Source: Gammaproteobacteria bacterium 42_54_T18 (GTDB taxonomy: Bacteria; Pseudomonadota; Gammaproteobacteria; Pseudomonadales; Ketobacteraceae). Taken from it: 64,000 nucleotides of DNA. Each line of letters begins with the position of its first letter. The first letter of the stretch is position 1. Position numbers and translations under genes: made by a program. Shown piece after piece: positions 1 to 8,908 of the stretch. The notes under the pieces are model-generated. The model worked only from the letters and a program-made list of their open reading frames with translations, ran no database searches and was not told the DNA's origin. The stretch is from NCBI GenBank assembly GCA_002163245.1, contig MAAL01000110.1, forward strand, positions 1-64,000. The letters run 5' to 3'.

Positions 1-100
1 TTGTCGTAAAAGAGATTAAACCTAATTGCCGGTTTTCACCCCTCGATTGAGGCGGAAAAACCGGAACAATGCACAAACAAACCAAATACGGAAACCAGTC

Positions 101-409
101 ATGGGACTAAATAAAGTAGTACTAATCGAAGAGCTTGCAGTCATGCTTGACTGCTCTATTACAACTGTTCGTAGAGACATCAAATCCAAGCGAATTCCCC
201 AGCCGATGCCAGCCAAGATCAAAGGCCAACAGTTACGATGGAGAAGAAACGACATTGAGAAGCACCTGAAGATCGGTGACTACCAATCAGCTGCACCAGT
301 TGAAGACTCTATCGAAGCAAATCTAACCAACCTGCTAAGAGCAATTGTTAGGCAAGAAGTTAGAAACGAGGTTGACTATCTAATCAAACAATCCACTCAC
401 AGCGGATGA
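101..409 (+). CDS. MerR/AlpA-like small DNA-binding protein
   Basis: A protein of about 102 residues whose N-terminal half reads as a winged helix-turn-helix of the excisionase/AlpA type: LIEELAVMLDCSITTVRRDI, then RWRRNDIEKHL, the usual wing-plus-helix ending. I chose the ATG at 101; the frame stays open upstream to an ATG at 26, but the extra residues are basic and low in information. It converges on the integrase and their 3' ends overlap by 30 bases. Proteins of this type next to integrases are often recombination directionality factors or island regulators, so an excisionase role is plausible but inferred. It could equally be an ordinary repressor of the element. Confidence 0.6.
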   Translation: MGLNKVVLIEELAVMLDCSITTVRRDIKSKRIPQPMPAKIKGQQLRWRRNDIEKHLKIGDYQSAAPVEDSIEANLTNLLRAIVRQEVRNEVDYLIKQSTHSG

Positions 410-1762
410 AAGTTCGCTGCTAAGCTTGGAATCTCTGTCAGTATGCAGGCACTCTGGAGATTCCTTTGCTTTTAGCAGTAATTTTGCCCACTTATCAATC
501 CACTCTTTTTTCATGTGATAGAGATCATCGAAGTCATAGTGCTCCTCAACTCCCTCCGTTACCTTTTGATTCCTGATAGCCCTTAGCACTGTTGGCGGGC
601 AACCCTGTCGCTGCAAGTGGGTGCTGATAGTCTTTCGCAGCACTTTGGGTGAGAAGCTAATCCAACCACCTATTTTGCCTGTTTCGTCTGAGGGGTGAGC
701 CTTCTGAGGCTCAGTTGGGCTATCACCAGGAAACAAGTAGAAGTCCGGGCTCAGTTTACCGTATCGTGCTTTTAGCACTTTTAGCCATGATATCAATATC
801 TCTATGACTGGATCTGGCGTATACGTCCATGCAGCCTTTCGATTTTTCATTGTTTCGGCTGGGTGCTCAATTCGCATATCTTCAAACTTGATCCAGCCAA
901 TTCTAACTCTGGCCCACTCTTCAACCCGAACAGACTCAAATAACATCAGCTTTAACAAAACCTTTGCCCACTCTTCAATTTGCTGCTCATCGATGCCGCC
1001 CATGAATTTGTGAACTTCGTTAGAATCCAAATACCTGTCATGAGGAGCAAGGCGCGTTGCATTAACAGCGTCCTTTCTTTGGAGTAACGGGTTAAATGTG
1101 ATCAAGCCCCTTTCATGAGCAAAGCTCATAAGTCGCCGACCTGCTTTGTGAAGATTGCTTGCTGCTCCTGGTTTCTTATCAACGTTGGCAAGTGTTAGGA
1201 CAAGCTCATCCCATTCGACTCCTGTAATTCTTCGGATATCCATACCGGCAAACTTTGGCATCGCATAGCCGTTAAGAGAAACCTTGTACTTTCTCATAGT
1301 CTCCGGATCTTTTCCGGTAGCAGGCCAGAAATCGTCCAGTGCTTCAATCACATTCTCAAATCGATATTCGCTGGGAACATTTAACCCAAGACCTTTGCGA
1401 ATATCCACTTCATCAGCTTTCTCTTCTTTGATTAAGATTCTAGGGTCTTCGCCGTTTGCAACGATGGCGTTAAGCATCCTGACTTTAAGGATGGCATCTG
1501 CAGCAGATAAGTTTGGCCAATCACCAATCTTAACGGTATTTCGCTTTTTAGTCTGAGGAAGCGTGTACCTATAAAACCAAAAGAAGTGGTATACATCACG
1601 GTTGTTGTCGCGAGTTACTTTTGTTGAAGTGAGCGACTGCCCTTTCCAGCGAACCAGTAACTGAAGACCTTTTGCATCAGCTTGAGTAAAAACCTTTTGC
1701 TTGTCGCCAGCCAATAACCTAACTCTCATTATATTATTGTGCGTTAATTCAATCTTAGGCAT
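380..1762 (-). CDS. P4-type tyrosine integrase of a genomic island
   Basis: Site-specific tyrosine recombinase of about 460 residues. The N-terminal part resembles the arm-binding DUF4102 domain of P4-like integrases (KGLQLLVRWKG, then KIGDWPNLSAADA and GEDP). A SAM-like core-binding domain and a C-terminal catalytic domain follow. The putative first Arg is in FESVRVEEWARV, the second box is KVLRKT, and the nucleophile Tyr is in EEHYDF near the C-terminus. The usual HxxR histidine appears to be Lys and the later GH pair is not obvious. I start at the ATG at 1762; the frame is open to 1888 but the extra residues look non-homologous. The gene begins about 175 bases from the 3' end of a tRNA-Leu, a typical island arrangement with the tRNA as attachment site. 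Confidence 0.85.
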   Translation of the reverse strand: MPKIELTHNNIMRVRLLAGDKQKVFTQADAKGLQLLVRWKGQSLTSTKVTRDNNRDVYHFFWFYRYTLPQTKKRNTVKIGDWPNLSAADAILKVRMLNAIVANGEDPRILIKEEKADEVDIRKGLGLNVPSEYRFENVIEALDDFWPATGKDPETMRKYKVSLNGYAMPKFAGMDIRRITGVEWDELVLTLANVDKKPGAASNLHKAGRRLMSFAHERGLITFNPLLQRKDAVNATRLAPHDRYLDSNEVHKFMGGIDEQQIEEWAKVLLKLMLFESVRVEEWARVRIGWIKFEDMRIEHPAETMKNRKAAWTYTPDPVIEILISWLKVLKARYGKLSPDFYLFPGDSPTEPQKAHPSDETGKIGGWISFSPKVLRKTISTHLQRQGCPPTVLRAIRNQKVTEGVEEHYDFDDLYHMKKEWIDKWAKLLLKAKESPECLHTDRDSKLSSELSSAVSGLFD

Positions 1763-1935
1763 GGGGACGCTTGCTACCAGTGAGTTCTTCTGTATACCAA
1801 ACAGTATACCTTTTCGCGGTTTTAGATGGCAATACGAGAACACAAAAGAATCCAGGCAAATGCGCCAGGGATTGGGCTTGGATGCCATGAGGCATTGATT
1901 TTAAAGGGATACAGAGCAGAAGTGCGGAGTAATAA

Positions 1936-1965
1936 TGGTGCCCGGAGCCGGAATCGAACCGGCAC
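1936..1965 (-). other. Putative attachment-site core in tRNA-Leu 3' end
   Basis: The T-arm and acceptor end of the tRNA-Leu face an integrase gene that lies directly downstream of it. Islands of this class recombine at tRNA 3' ends and leave the tRNA intact at one junction. The second copy of the core would lie left of the window, so the exact crossover cannot be seen. Confidence 0.4.
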
Positions 1966-2022
1966 GGTGTTGCCACCGAGGGATTTTAAGTCCCTTGCGT
2001 CTACCAATTTCGCCATCCGGGC
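1936..2022 (-). tRNA. tRNA-Leu (UAA)
   Basis: An 87-base tRNA including an encoded CCA. The acceptor stem is GCCCGGA/TCCGGGC with discriminator A, the anticodon loop is CTTAAAA (anticodon TAA), and a long class II variable arm is present. It is the last of three tRNAs downstream of pgsA, the same order as glyW-cysT-leuZ in Escherichia coli. Confidence 0.96.
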
Positions 2023-2046
2023 ATACAAGATGGGCTTACATAAAAA

Positions 2047-2120
2047 TGGAGGCGCGAGCCGGAGTCGAACCGGCCTACGTGGATTTGCAATCCAGTGCAT
2101 AACCGCTTTGCTATCGCGCC
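2047..2120 (-). tRNA. tRNA-Cys (GCA)
   Basis: A 74-base tRNA with encoded CCA. The acceptor stem is GGCGCGA/TCGCGCC, the anticodon loop is TTGCAAA (anticodon GCA), and discriminator U73 is the expected cysteine identity element. It lies between tRNA-Gly and tRNA-Leu in a probable pgsA-linked transcript. Confidence 0.96.
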
Positions 2121-2155
2121 TTCTAACCTGTGCCACGAGGCTTCAAACTAAAACT

Positions 2156-2231
<76 letters not shown>

Positions 2232-2345
2232 TCTATTCTTTTCAAGCACTGCTTGATGGGAGTCGTATTCTACATTTGTAACGGCGAGAGTCAACCTGAA
2301 TTTTCCATTAAACATCAAATAGTTGTTTTAAATTCACCACCATCA

Positions 2346-2927
2346 TTAGGCTTCTTTTAAAATTGGCCAGGCCGCTCTCAGATATATGATCATTGACCAC
2401 AAGGTAAGCCCTGTTGCGATATATAACACACCGTAAGCCAACACAACTATAGGGTCCTCAAAGCTAGGCTGCCTAGCGAGCAATCCGGTAATTGCCGTCA
2501 TTTGCGCAAACGTCTTTACCTTGCCTATATTCGATACAGACACGCTAGCCCGCTTACCGACCTCAGCCATCCACTCTCGAAGCGCTGATATCGTGATTTC
2601 TCGGCTAATAATCACCAGTGCAGGTATTGCCAACCAAGCGCTGGCATGAGATTCCACCAGCAGCACAAGAGCTACTGCAACCATCAACTTATCTGCAACA
2701 GGGTCCAAAAAAGCCCCTAGAGCGCTGCTTTGCTCCCACTTCCTTGCTAAATAACCATCAAGCCAATCCGTGAATGCTGCCCCCGCAAACAGCCCTGCAG
2801 CAGCCAGATACTTCCACTCGAAGGGCAAATAATACACAAGTACAATGATGGGTATCGCCAATATCCGTAACATCGTTAGAATATTTGGGATGGTATAAAT
2901 TGAACGCCTTACACTACCTTTAGACAT
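2346..2927 (-). CDS. pgsA: Phosphatidylglycerophosphate synthase
   Basis: An inner-membrane CDP-alcohol phosphatidyltransferase that joins CDP-diacylglycerol and glycerol 3-phosphate to give phosphatidylglycerophosphate, the committed step to phosphatidylglycerol and cardiolipin. The 193 residues carry the full metal-binding signature DWLDGYLARK followed by GAFLDPVADK at roughly residues 54-81, and several hydrophobic membrane segments surround it. Length is normal for the family. It follows uvrC with a gap of about 100 bases and is followed by tRNA-Gly, -Cys and -Leu, a neighbourhood conserved across gammaproteobacteria, which supports PgsA over other family members. Confidence 0.95.
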   Translation of the reverse strand: MSKGSVRRSIYTIPNILTMLRILAIPIIVLVYYLPFEWKYLAAAGLFAGAAFTDWLDGYLARKWEQSSALGAFLDPVADKLMVAVALVLLVESHASAWLAIPALVIISREITISALREWMAEVGKRASVSVSNIGKVKTFAQMTAITGLLARQPSFEDPIVVLAYGVLYIATGLTLWSMIIYLRAAWPILKEA

Positions 2928-3030
2928 AACTTCTCTTAGTTAATGGGCAACACTCAAACACAGAGCGCCGCAATATACGGCTGAATTTAGCATGGTTGAA
3001 CACATTTAACACGCTTTCTGCTTACCTGGG

Positions 3031-4860
3031 CTAGTCACTGTGGAGAGCCGCATAGATATCAGTCGCCATTTTAGCACTAATACCTTTCACTTTTGTTAAC
3101 TCTCCCTGGCTAGCACGCGCTATTTCCTGAAAACCTCCAAAGTGTAACAATAAGTCTCTGCGCCTCTTAGGGCCTACCCCATCTATCCCTTCCAAAGGGG
3201 AAACCCTTCCTGTCTTGGCTCTCTTTTGCCGATGTCCAGCAATGGCAACTCGATGCGACTCATCTCGTATATGCTGGATTAAATGCAAACCTGGATCATC
3301 TGCTTTCGGGGAAAAGCCAAGGCTATCACCCTCAAGAAACAATGTTTCTAAACCGGCTTTACGCGTTGTACCTTTTGCAACCCCCAGAAGCATTACCCCT
3401 TGTATCTGTAACGACTGCAACACTTCGCGAGCCTGCGTTAACTGCCCTTTGCCCCCATCCACAACTAAAATATCAGGGAGCTTCCCCTCGCCCTTTTTAA
3501 GCCGCGTATAACGACGCTCCAACACTTGCTTCATTGCCGCATAATCATCGCCTGGAGTAATACCTTCGATATTGAAGCGCCTATAATCAGATTTAACCGG
3601 ACCCGACTGATTAAAAACAACACAAGATGCAACCGTACTCTCCCCTTGCGTGTGACTGATATCAAAACACTCCAGCCTTTGCGGCAACTCATCCACACAC
3701 AGCAATTCTTGCAAAGAAATAAACCGTTGACGTATATTTTCTTTATTTGCTACATGACTCAAAAGATTTTGTTCGGCGTTCGCCTGTGCAATCCTGATCC
3801 AACCAGCCTTAATGCTTCTCACGGCCGCTTTTATTTCTACTTTACGCCCATCACTCTCCAACAACGCAGACTCCAACACATCAAACGCTAGCACCCTTTC
3901 GGGAACGATAATTTCTTTTGGCAGATCCCTTCCATTACGAGTCCCCAAATAATATTGAGGTAAAAAACCTTCCAATATTAGCGAAACATCGAGCTCACCC
4001 ATGGTTTTTGGGAAATAATTCTTGCTACCGATAACTCTTCCTGCACGAACAAACACCACATGAACACAAGCAATCGTTCCGGAAACAGCAACACCAAAAA
4101 TATCCACATCCCCCTCTTGCTGAGTAACAAACTGCTGCTCTTGAACATGGCGAATCGCAATAATTTGATCTCTAAAAAAAGCTGCCTGCTCAAACTCCAT
4201 AGCACCAGACGCAAGCTCCATTTGGCCTGTTATTTCATCAGCAACCTGACTATCCTTGCCCTCCAAAAACAAAACCGTATGCTTTACATCAACATTATAT
4301 TCTTCAGCGTTTACATGGCCCACACAAGGTCCTTTGCAACGGCCAATTTGATATTGCAAGCATGCCCTTGAGCGATTCCGATAAAAACTTTCATCACATT
4401 GACGCAACTTGAATAACTTTTGCAACAAAGCCATCGATTCCCTTACCGCCCCAGCACTTGGATAAGGACCAAAATAGCGTCCCTTGGCTTTTTTTGCGCC
4501 ACGATGGTAAGACAATCTCGGATATTCACCCATAGAAAGATAGATGTACGGGTAGGACTTATCGTCTCGCAAAAGGATATTGTAGGGAGGCTTGTGCTTT
4601 TTAATTAAGGTGTGCTCTAACAATAACGCCTCTGTTTCACTAAGGGTTACTGTTACCTCAATTTTCCTTATTTTTTCAACTAATGCTTTTGTTTTTGGAC
4701 TGTCGACATTTTTTCGAAAATACGAAGAAACACGTTTTTTAAGATTTTTTGCCTTCCCAACGTACAACAAAACATCATCATCACCCAGCATCCGGTAAAC
4801 CCCCGGATGCTGAGTGAGTGATTTTAAAAATGACGGTATATTAAATAAACTATCTTCCAC
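3031..4860 (-). CDS. uvrC: Excinuclease ABC subunit C
   Basis: The dual-incision nuclease of nucleotide excision repair, which cuts 3' and 5' of UvrB-marked damage. The 609 residues match the usual length. The N-terminal GIY-YIG nuclease reads GVYRMLGDDDVLLYVGKAKN. A UVR helix-pair region that binds UvrB lies near residues 200-240, the RNase H-like 5' nuclease domain includes CFDISHTQGE, and tandem helix-hairpin-helix motifs at the C-terminus include GIDGVGPKRRRDLL. The start is a GTG eleven bases after the gacA stop, so the two genes are probably cotranscribed, as uvrY-uvrC are in E. coli. No strong ribosome-binding site is visible at this start. Confidence 0.97.
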   Translation of the reverse strand: MEDSLFNIPSFLKSLTQHPGVYRMLGDDDVLLYVGKAKNLKKRVSSYFRKNVDSPKTKALVEKIRKIEVTVTLSETEALLLEHTLIKKHKPPYNILLRDDKSYPYIYLSMGEYPRLSYHRGAKKAKGRYFGPYPSAGAVRESMALLQKLFKLRQCDESFYRNRSRACLQYQIGRCKGPCVGHVNAEEYNVDVKHTVLFLEGKDSQVADEITGQMELASGAMEFEQAAFFRDQIIAIRHVQEQQFVTQQEGDVDIFGVAVSGTIACVHVVFVRAGRVIGSKNYFPKTMGELDVSLILEGFLPQYYLGTRNGRDLPKEIIVPERVLAFDVLESALLESDGRKVEIKAAVRSIKAGWIRIAQANAEQNLLSHVANKENIRQRFISLQELLCVDELPQRLECFDISHTQGESTVASCVVFNQSGPVKSDYRRFNIEGITPGDDYAAMKQVLERRYTRLKKGEGKLPDILVVDGGKGQLTQAREVLQSLQIQGVMLLGVAKGTTRKAGLETLFLEGDSLGFSPKADDPGLHLIQHIRDESHRVAIAGHRQKRAKTGRVSPLEGIDGVGPKRRRDLLLHFGGFQEIARASQGELTKVKGISAKMATDIYAALHSD

Positions 4861-4871
4861 GAAAAATAATA

Positions 4872-5528
4872 CTACTCGTTGGGTATTGACTCAACATCTA
4901 GCATACCATGGCGCACAGCAAGTAACGTCAGCTCAACGTCACTATTAATACCAAGCTTATCAAACACTCTGTAGCGATAGCTATTAACTGTTTTAGGGCT
5001 CAAAAACAATTTATCAGAGATCTCTTGAACCTTTTGACAGCTCACTATCATTAGCACGATCTGCAACTCTCGCTCAGACAACTGATCAAAAGGAGATGCA
5101 TCCCCATCAGCCACAAACGGTTTTAACGCCAATTGCTGCGCTACGTCAGGGCTTATATATCGCTGACCAGAATGTACCAACCGAATGGCTTTTACCATCT
5201 CATCAAGGGCTGCACCTTTGGTAAGGTAGCCAGATGCTCCGGCCTGCAAAAAACGCGTAGGGAACGGCTCATCACCACAAACTGTGACTGCAATCACTCT
5301 GACATCAGCATTTTGACGAAGTAGCTTTCTCGTTGCTTCAAGCCCACCAATCCCTGGCATTTTAGCATCCATTAAAACCACATCAGGATTAATCTCTCTA
5401 ACATCCCTAAGTGCTTCCTCTCCACTACATGCTTCACCCACAACATCGATACCATCGACATCAGCAAGCATTCTAGTTATTCCCATCCTTACTAGATCGT
5501 GATCATCAACAACAAAAACTTTTATCAC
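4872..5528 (-). CDS. gacA: GacA/UvrY response regulator
   Basis: A two-component response regulator of 218 residues. The receiver domain has the acidic pocket VVDDHD, the phosphorylated Asp in VVLMDAKMPG and the conserved Lys in YLTKGA. A LuxR-type helix-turn-helix at the C-terminus reads LSERELQIVLMI and LFLSPKTVNSYRYRVF. Position directly before uvrC identifies it as GacA/UvrY, which with GacS/BarA activates Rsm/Csr small RNAs. I chose the GTG at 5528 (giving MIKVFVVDDHD), preceded by GAGG at good spacing and matching the family N-terminus; a TTG two codons upstream is also open. The kinase partner and the small RNAs are not in the window. Confidence 0.93.
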   Translation of the reverse strand: MIKVFVVDDHDLVRMGITRMLADVDGIDVVGEACSGEEALRDVREINPDVVLMDAKMPGIGGLEATRKLLRQNADVRVIAVTVCGDEPFPTRFLQAGASGYLTKGAALDEMVKAIRLVHSGQRYISPDVAQQLALKPFVADGDASPFDQLSERELQIVLMIVSCQKVQEISDKLFLSPKTVNSYRYRVFDKLGINSDVELTLLAVRHGMLDVESIPNE

Positions 5529-5900
5529 AAACAAACCTCAAATCGTTAACTGCAGCGCCATTCCTAAGCACATTAGTTTAGCGTGTTTATTCCAACCTTA
5601 ATAGTAAACTGTTTTACCTTGTTCAGGTAGCGCGACAGCAAGCATTTTACTTTACTTTTTTATGCCAAATTAATCTTGCAGCAAATCACAACCCCACCAA
5701 TCACTCTGGCCCATACGCGCAAAGCCTACTGCAAGCAGCTACCAACAAGCTCAAGACGCTTAAAAGCTAGGCAAGCACAACAATTGCTCGAAACAAAAAA
5801 CAGGATAAAAAACACCGGAGAGATACAGAGAGGTTACATAGGAAGGGGCTGCGGGCGAAACATAGTTCCAAGACCCGAGCTTTTGATTGCTTGTTTCACA
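5529..5900. other. Intergenic region between gacA and deaD
   Basis: About 370 bases separate the gacA start from the deaD terminator, with both genes on the minus strand. It should hold the gacA promoter, but I could not pick a convincing -35/-10 pair. Short open frames occur on both strands without ribosome-binding sites or recognisable products. I saw no repeat or clear structured RNA. Confidence 0.5.
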
Positions 5901-5940
5901 CAGAAAACAAAGGGGTAGCCCGAGTAACCGAGCAACCCCC
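5901..5940 (-). terminator. Terminator after deaD
   Basis: On the minus strand a GC-rich hairpin (outer arms GGGGT/ACCCC, then a T-T mismatch and six inner pairs around a TTAC loop) is followed by a T-rich run. It begins six bases after the deaD stop codon. Confidence 0.75.
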
Positions 5941-5945
5941 TTTTA

Positions 5946-7724
5946 CTAATCTTCTTTCTTTTTTCGGCTTTCGCTTTGAGAACTTTTCGACTTATATGGA
6001 GCTTTTTTCTTTTTCTCAAGCTTCGCAATATTCAACGCCTGGCCGCATACACGTATACGTTTTAGCGTCTCGAAAACCTCTTTAGGCATACCCGATGGCA
6101 AATCAACTGTTGTCGTATCATCACTAATACCGATATGCCCAATAAACTCACTTTCCAAGCCACATTCGTTGGCGATCGCACCAACAATGTTGCCAGGCTT
6201 CACACCGTGAGTTTTACCAACCATGATGGTAAAACGATCCATACCTTCTTCAACCTGAGGTGTTTTTCTTGGGCCGCGAGCTGGCCTCTCGCTTCGCTCA
6301 CCTCTTTCTCCACGCTCCCTAGTGCTTCTGCCGCGAGATTCTCTACCACCACGATCACCACGATCTTCTCGATCTCTTGAAGGGCGCTCTTTTCTTGGCG
6401 GCTTATCTTTTACTAGAAAAGGCTCCTTACCCTGTAGCATTTGAGCAAGCGCTGCAGAAACTTCAGTTGCACTAACTTCATGCTCAGCCTGATACTGCTC
6501 AATCAACTGAGAGAAGAACTGCAAATCATCTCGCCCAAGTGTTTCTGTGATTTTATTTTTAAAATCTTGCACTCGCTTTACGTTGATATCATCAGCAGAT
6601 GGCAATGCCATCTCTTCTATACGCTGCTTAGTTGCACGCTCAATAGCTTTAAGCATTCGGCGCTCACGAGGCGCAACAAACAAAATGGCATCACCCTCAC
6701 GGCCTGCACGTCCGGTACGACCAATCCTGTGAACATAAGACTCAGTATCATAAGGAATGTCATAGTTTATAACGTGACTAATACGCTCCACATCCAAACC
6801 TCTAGCAACAACATCAGTGGCAACGAGGATATCTAGCTTCTTGGACTTTAGGCGCTCAACCGTTCTTTCTCGCTGGGCTTGCGGTATATCTCCATTGAGG
6901 GCTGAAGCGGCATAACCTCTCGCCTCCAGCTTTTCAGCCAACTCTATTGTCGCATTCTTTGTTCGAACAAAAATAATCATGCCGTCAAACGCTTCAAATT
7001 CAAGCATACGAGTCAACGCATCTAGCTTATGTGTGCCAGAGACAACCCAATATCGCTGCCTAATTGTTGATGCTGTTGCTGTTTTATCTTTAATCGTGAC
7101 TTGTTCTGGATTATTAAGATACTTAGTAGCTATACGTCGAATCGCATCAGGCATCGTCGCAGAAAAAAGCGCTATTTGACGTGTTTTTGGCGTTTGCTCA
7201 AGTATCCATTCGACATCATCTATAAAGCCCATGCGCAACATTTCATCAGCTTCATCTAGAACCAAAACTCTTAAAGCATCCAGCTTCAAAGTGCCTTTTC
7301 TCATATGGTCCATTACACGCCCAGGTGTCCCAACGATGACCTGAGGCCCTCGCTTAAGGCTTCGTAATTGGATGCCGTAATCCTGACCACCGTAAATTGG
7401 CAACACCTGAAAACCATTCAGCTTTGATGCATACGTCTGAAATGCTTCAGCCACCTGAATAGCAAGCTCTCGTGTGGGCGCCAAAATCATTGCCTGAGGC
7501 TTCTTCAAGTTAACATCAATATTTGAAATGGTTGGCAGTGCAAATGCGGCAGTTTTGCCGGTTCCTGTTTGCGCCTGCCCTAAAACATCCCGCCCCTCAA
7601 GCAACAGAGGAATTGTCCTTGCCTGGATTGGAGAGGGTTTCTCGTAGCCAACTGCATCGATAGCGGCTATAAGTTGATCATTTAGAGCTAGATCACGGAA
7701 AGTAACATTCGTTTCATCAGACAT
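5946..7724 (-). CDS. deaD: DEAD-box RNA helicase DeaD/CsdA
   Basis: ATP-dependent RNA helicase of 592 residues, involved in ribosome assembly and RNA decay in the cold. The helicase core is complete: Q motif (TFRDLAL to PSPIQ), Walker A AQTGTGKT, DEAD box VLDEADEML, SAT motif, and HRIGRTGRAGR. An Arg/Gly/Glu-rich linker follows at roughly residues 440-490, then a DbpA-type RNA-binding domain (MDRFTIMVGKTHGVKPGNIV) and a Lys/Ser-rich tail. The RGG-like linker plus DbpA domain separates DeaD from RhlE or RhlB. I use the ATG at 7724; a TTG two codons earlier is also open. It is followed by its own terminator. Confidence 0.94.
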   Translation of the reverse strand: MSDETNVTFRDLALNDQLIAAIDAVGYEKPSPIQARTIPLLLEGRDVLGQAQTGTGKTAAFALPTISNIDVNLKKPQAMILAPTRELAIQVAEAFQTYASKLNGFQVLPIYGGQDYGIQLRSLKRGPQVIVGTPGRVMDHMRKGTLKLDALRVLVLDEADEMLRMGFIDDVEWILEQTPKTRQIALFSATMPDAIRRIATKYLNNPEQVTIKDKTATASTIRQRYWVVSGTHKLDALTRMLEFEAFDGMIIFVRTKNATIELAEKLEARGYAASALNGDIPQAQRERTVERLKSKKLDILVATDVVARGLDVERISHVINYDIPYDTESYVHRIGRTGRAGREGDAILFVAPRERRMLKAIERATKQRIEEMALPSADDINVKRVQDFKNKITETLGRDDLQFFSQLIEQYQAEHEVSATEVSAALAQMLQGKEPFLVKDKPPRKERPSRDREDRGDRGGRESRGRSTRERGERGERSERPARGPRKTPQVEEGMDRFTIMVGKTHGVKPGNIVGAIANECGLESEFIGHIGISDDTTTVDLPSGMPKEVFETLKRIRVCGQALNIAKLEKKKKAPYKSKSSQSESRKKKED

Positions 7725-7998
7725 GGGCAATCACGACACCAGATTTTTGAGGGGCGCAAATTATACACTAATAAGCGACAATATCCCACCAGTTAACATT
7801 TCATATACAATTAAAGGTCAACTACCACCATAACAATAGACGTAAGAAGGAGTATTTACGGCATTTAACTGTATAATGCGCGATTTTTATTTACTCCAAT
7901 CTCCAGCATCCCAATTTCTATATCGCATTTCGAAACTTAGAACCCCTAAGAATAGATCAGCGCAATAGCACTCAATCCACAACCTGCCCGGAGGCAGC

Positions 7999-8277
7999 AT
8001 GCTTACAAGTAACGAGTATTTTGAAGGTAAAGTTAAATCAATCGCATTAAAAAACGGCCAATTGCCAGCAACAGTTGGGGTAATGGACGTCGGCGAATAC
8101 ACATTCGGAACATCTGAAAAAGAAAAAATGAGCGTTATTTCCGGCGAGCTTATTGTCAAGCTGCCCGAAGAAGACTGGAAGAGCTACAAAGAAGGCGAGT
8201 CCTTTACCGTAGAGGCCAACAAAAGTTTTGACCTAAAGGTCCACGTTCAAACTGCCTATCTTTGCATATACGGATAA
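7999..8277 (+). CDS. ppnP: Pyrimidine/purine nucleoside phosphorylase PpnP
   Basis: A 92-residue cupin-fold protein of the PpnP (formerly YaiE/DUF1255) family, which cleaves several nucleosides with phosphate to free base and ribose 1-phosphate. Family features include N-terminal NEYFEGKVKSIAL, PATVGVMDVGEYTFGT, and a C-terminal VQTAYLCIYG. Length is normal. An excellent ribosome-binding site (CGGAGG) precedes the ATG. It is a single gene flanked by deaD, transcribed away from it, and by a bidirectional terminator. Confidence 0.92.
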   Translation: MLTSNEYFEGKVKSIALKNGQLPATVGVMDVGEYTFGTSEKEKMSVISGELIVKLPEEDWKSYKEGESFTVEANKSFDLKVHVQTAYLCIYG

Positions 8278-8305
8278 AAAGAGCCTAACAAAAAGAACCA
8301 ACGAA

Positions 8306-8348
8306 CAGGCATAAAAAAACCCTAGAGGATACCCTCTAGGGTTTTTTT
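8306..8348. terminator. Bidirectional terminator, ppnP versus tRNA-Ser/Thr
   Basis: Arms CCCTAGAGG/CCTCTAGGG are extended by seven A/T pairs, so a T-tract follows the hairpin on both strands. It serves ppnP on the plus strand and the tRNA pair on the minus strand. It carries the CAGGCATAAAAAA flank seen at two other terminators in the window. Confidence 0.93.
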
Positions 8349-8383
8349 ATAAGCATTTGACAAAATCAAATGCTTGCTCAATA

Positions 8384-8459
8384 TGGAGCTGATGAGAGGA
8401 GTCGAACCCCCGACCAGCTGATTACAAGTCAGCTGCTCTACCAACTGAGCTACATCAGC
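8384..8459 (-). tRNA. tRNA-Thr (UGU)
   Basis: A 76-base tRNA with encoded CCA. The acceptor stem is GCTGATG/CATCAGC with discriminator U, and the anticodon loop is CTTGTAA (anticodon TGT). It lies about 60 bases downstream of tRNA-Ser on the same strand, so the two may be processed from one transcript. Confidence 0.95.
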
Positions 8460-8520
8460 GTACTTACGTTTTAAGAGAAAATCGCAGCCCTAAATCAAAG
8501 CAGCTGCGATTTATCTAATA

Positions 8521-8610
8521 TGGCGGAGGGGCAGGGATTTGAACCCTGGGTGGGCGCAAACCCACGCCGGTTTTCAAAACCGGTACATTCGGCCACTCTG
8601 TCACCCCTCC
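8521..8610 (-). tRNA. tRNA-Ser (UGA)
   Basis: A 90-base class II tRNA with encoded CCA. The acceptor stem is GGAGGGG/CCCCTCC with discriminator G, the anticodon loop is TTTGAAA (anticodon TGA), and the long GC-rich variable arm is typical of serine tRNAs. Confidence 0.95.
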
Positions 8611-8908
8611 TGTAAGAGAGCCAGATAATACAGCAACTTATTGAAATTGGAAGTTTTTATTGAAAATAATTCATACTTTTATCGAATACTTACCTGAATA
8701 GCCGCTTATGTTATTTTTTACGTTAAGTTAATGTATTAAGTATTAATAAAAAGGGAATTTATTTCCAATTTCCGCTGTCCAAACCCTTGATATTGCCATG
8801 GCCGCCATTATTATTATAGCTAGAGGCTATACTGACGTAACAGAAAGCCAAAACGAACACTGCAATGCGTTCGTTAACGTTAATACACAAGGAATTATAG
8901 AGGATACT
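8611..8908. other. Intergenic region before the Bax inhibitor-like gene
   Basis: An AT-rich stretch between divergent transcription units (tRNA-Ser leftward, membrane protein rightward). It should contain promoters for both. I see no repeat, extra gene or clear operator. Confidence 0.4.

Noticed and set aside
380-1762. Degenerate prophage
   Set aside because: Only an integrase and a small DNA-binding protein are visible, with no structural, lysis or replication genes, so a full prophage is not supported within this window.
5529-5900. Rsm/Csr-type small RNA beside gacA
   Set aside because: I did not see repeated GGA-containing hairpins or a terminator that would end such an RNA.
6441-6836. 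Open frame antisense to deaD
   Set aside because: Opposite the helicase core, without motif or start signal.
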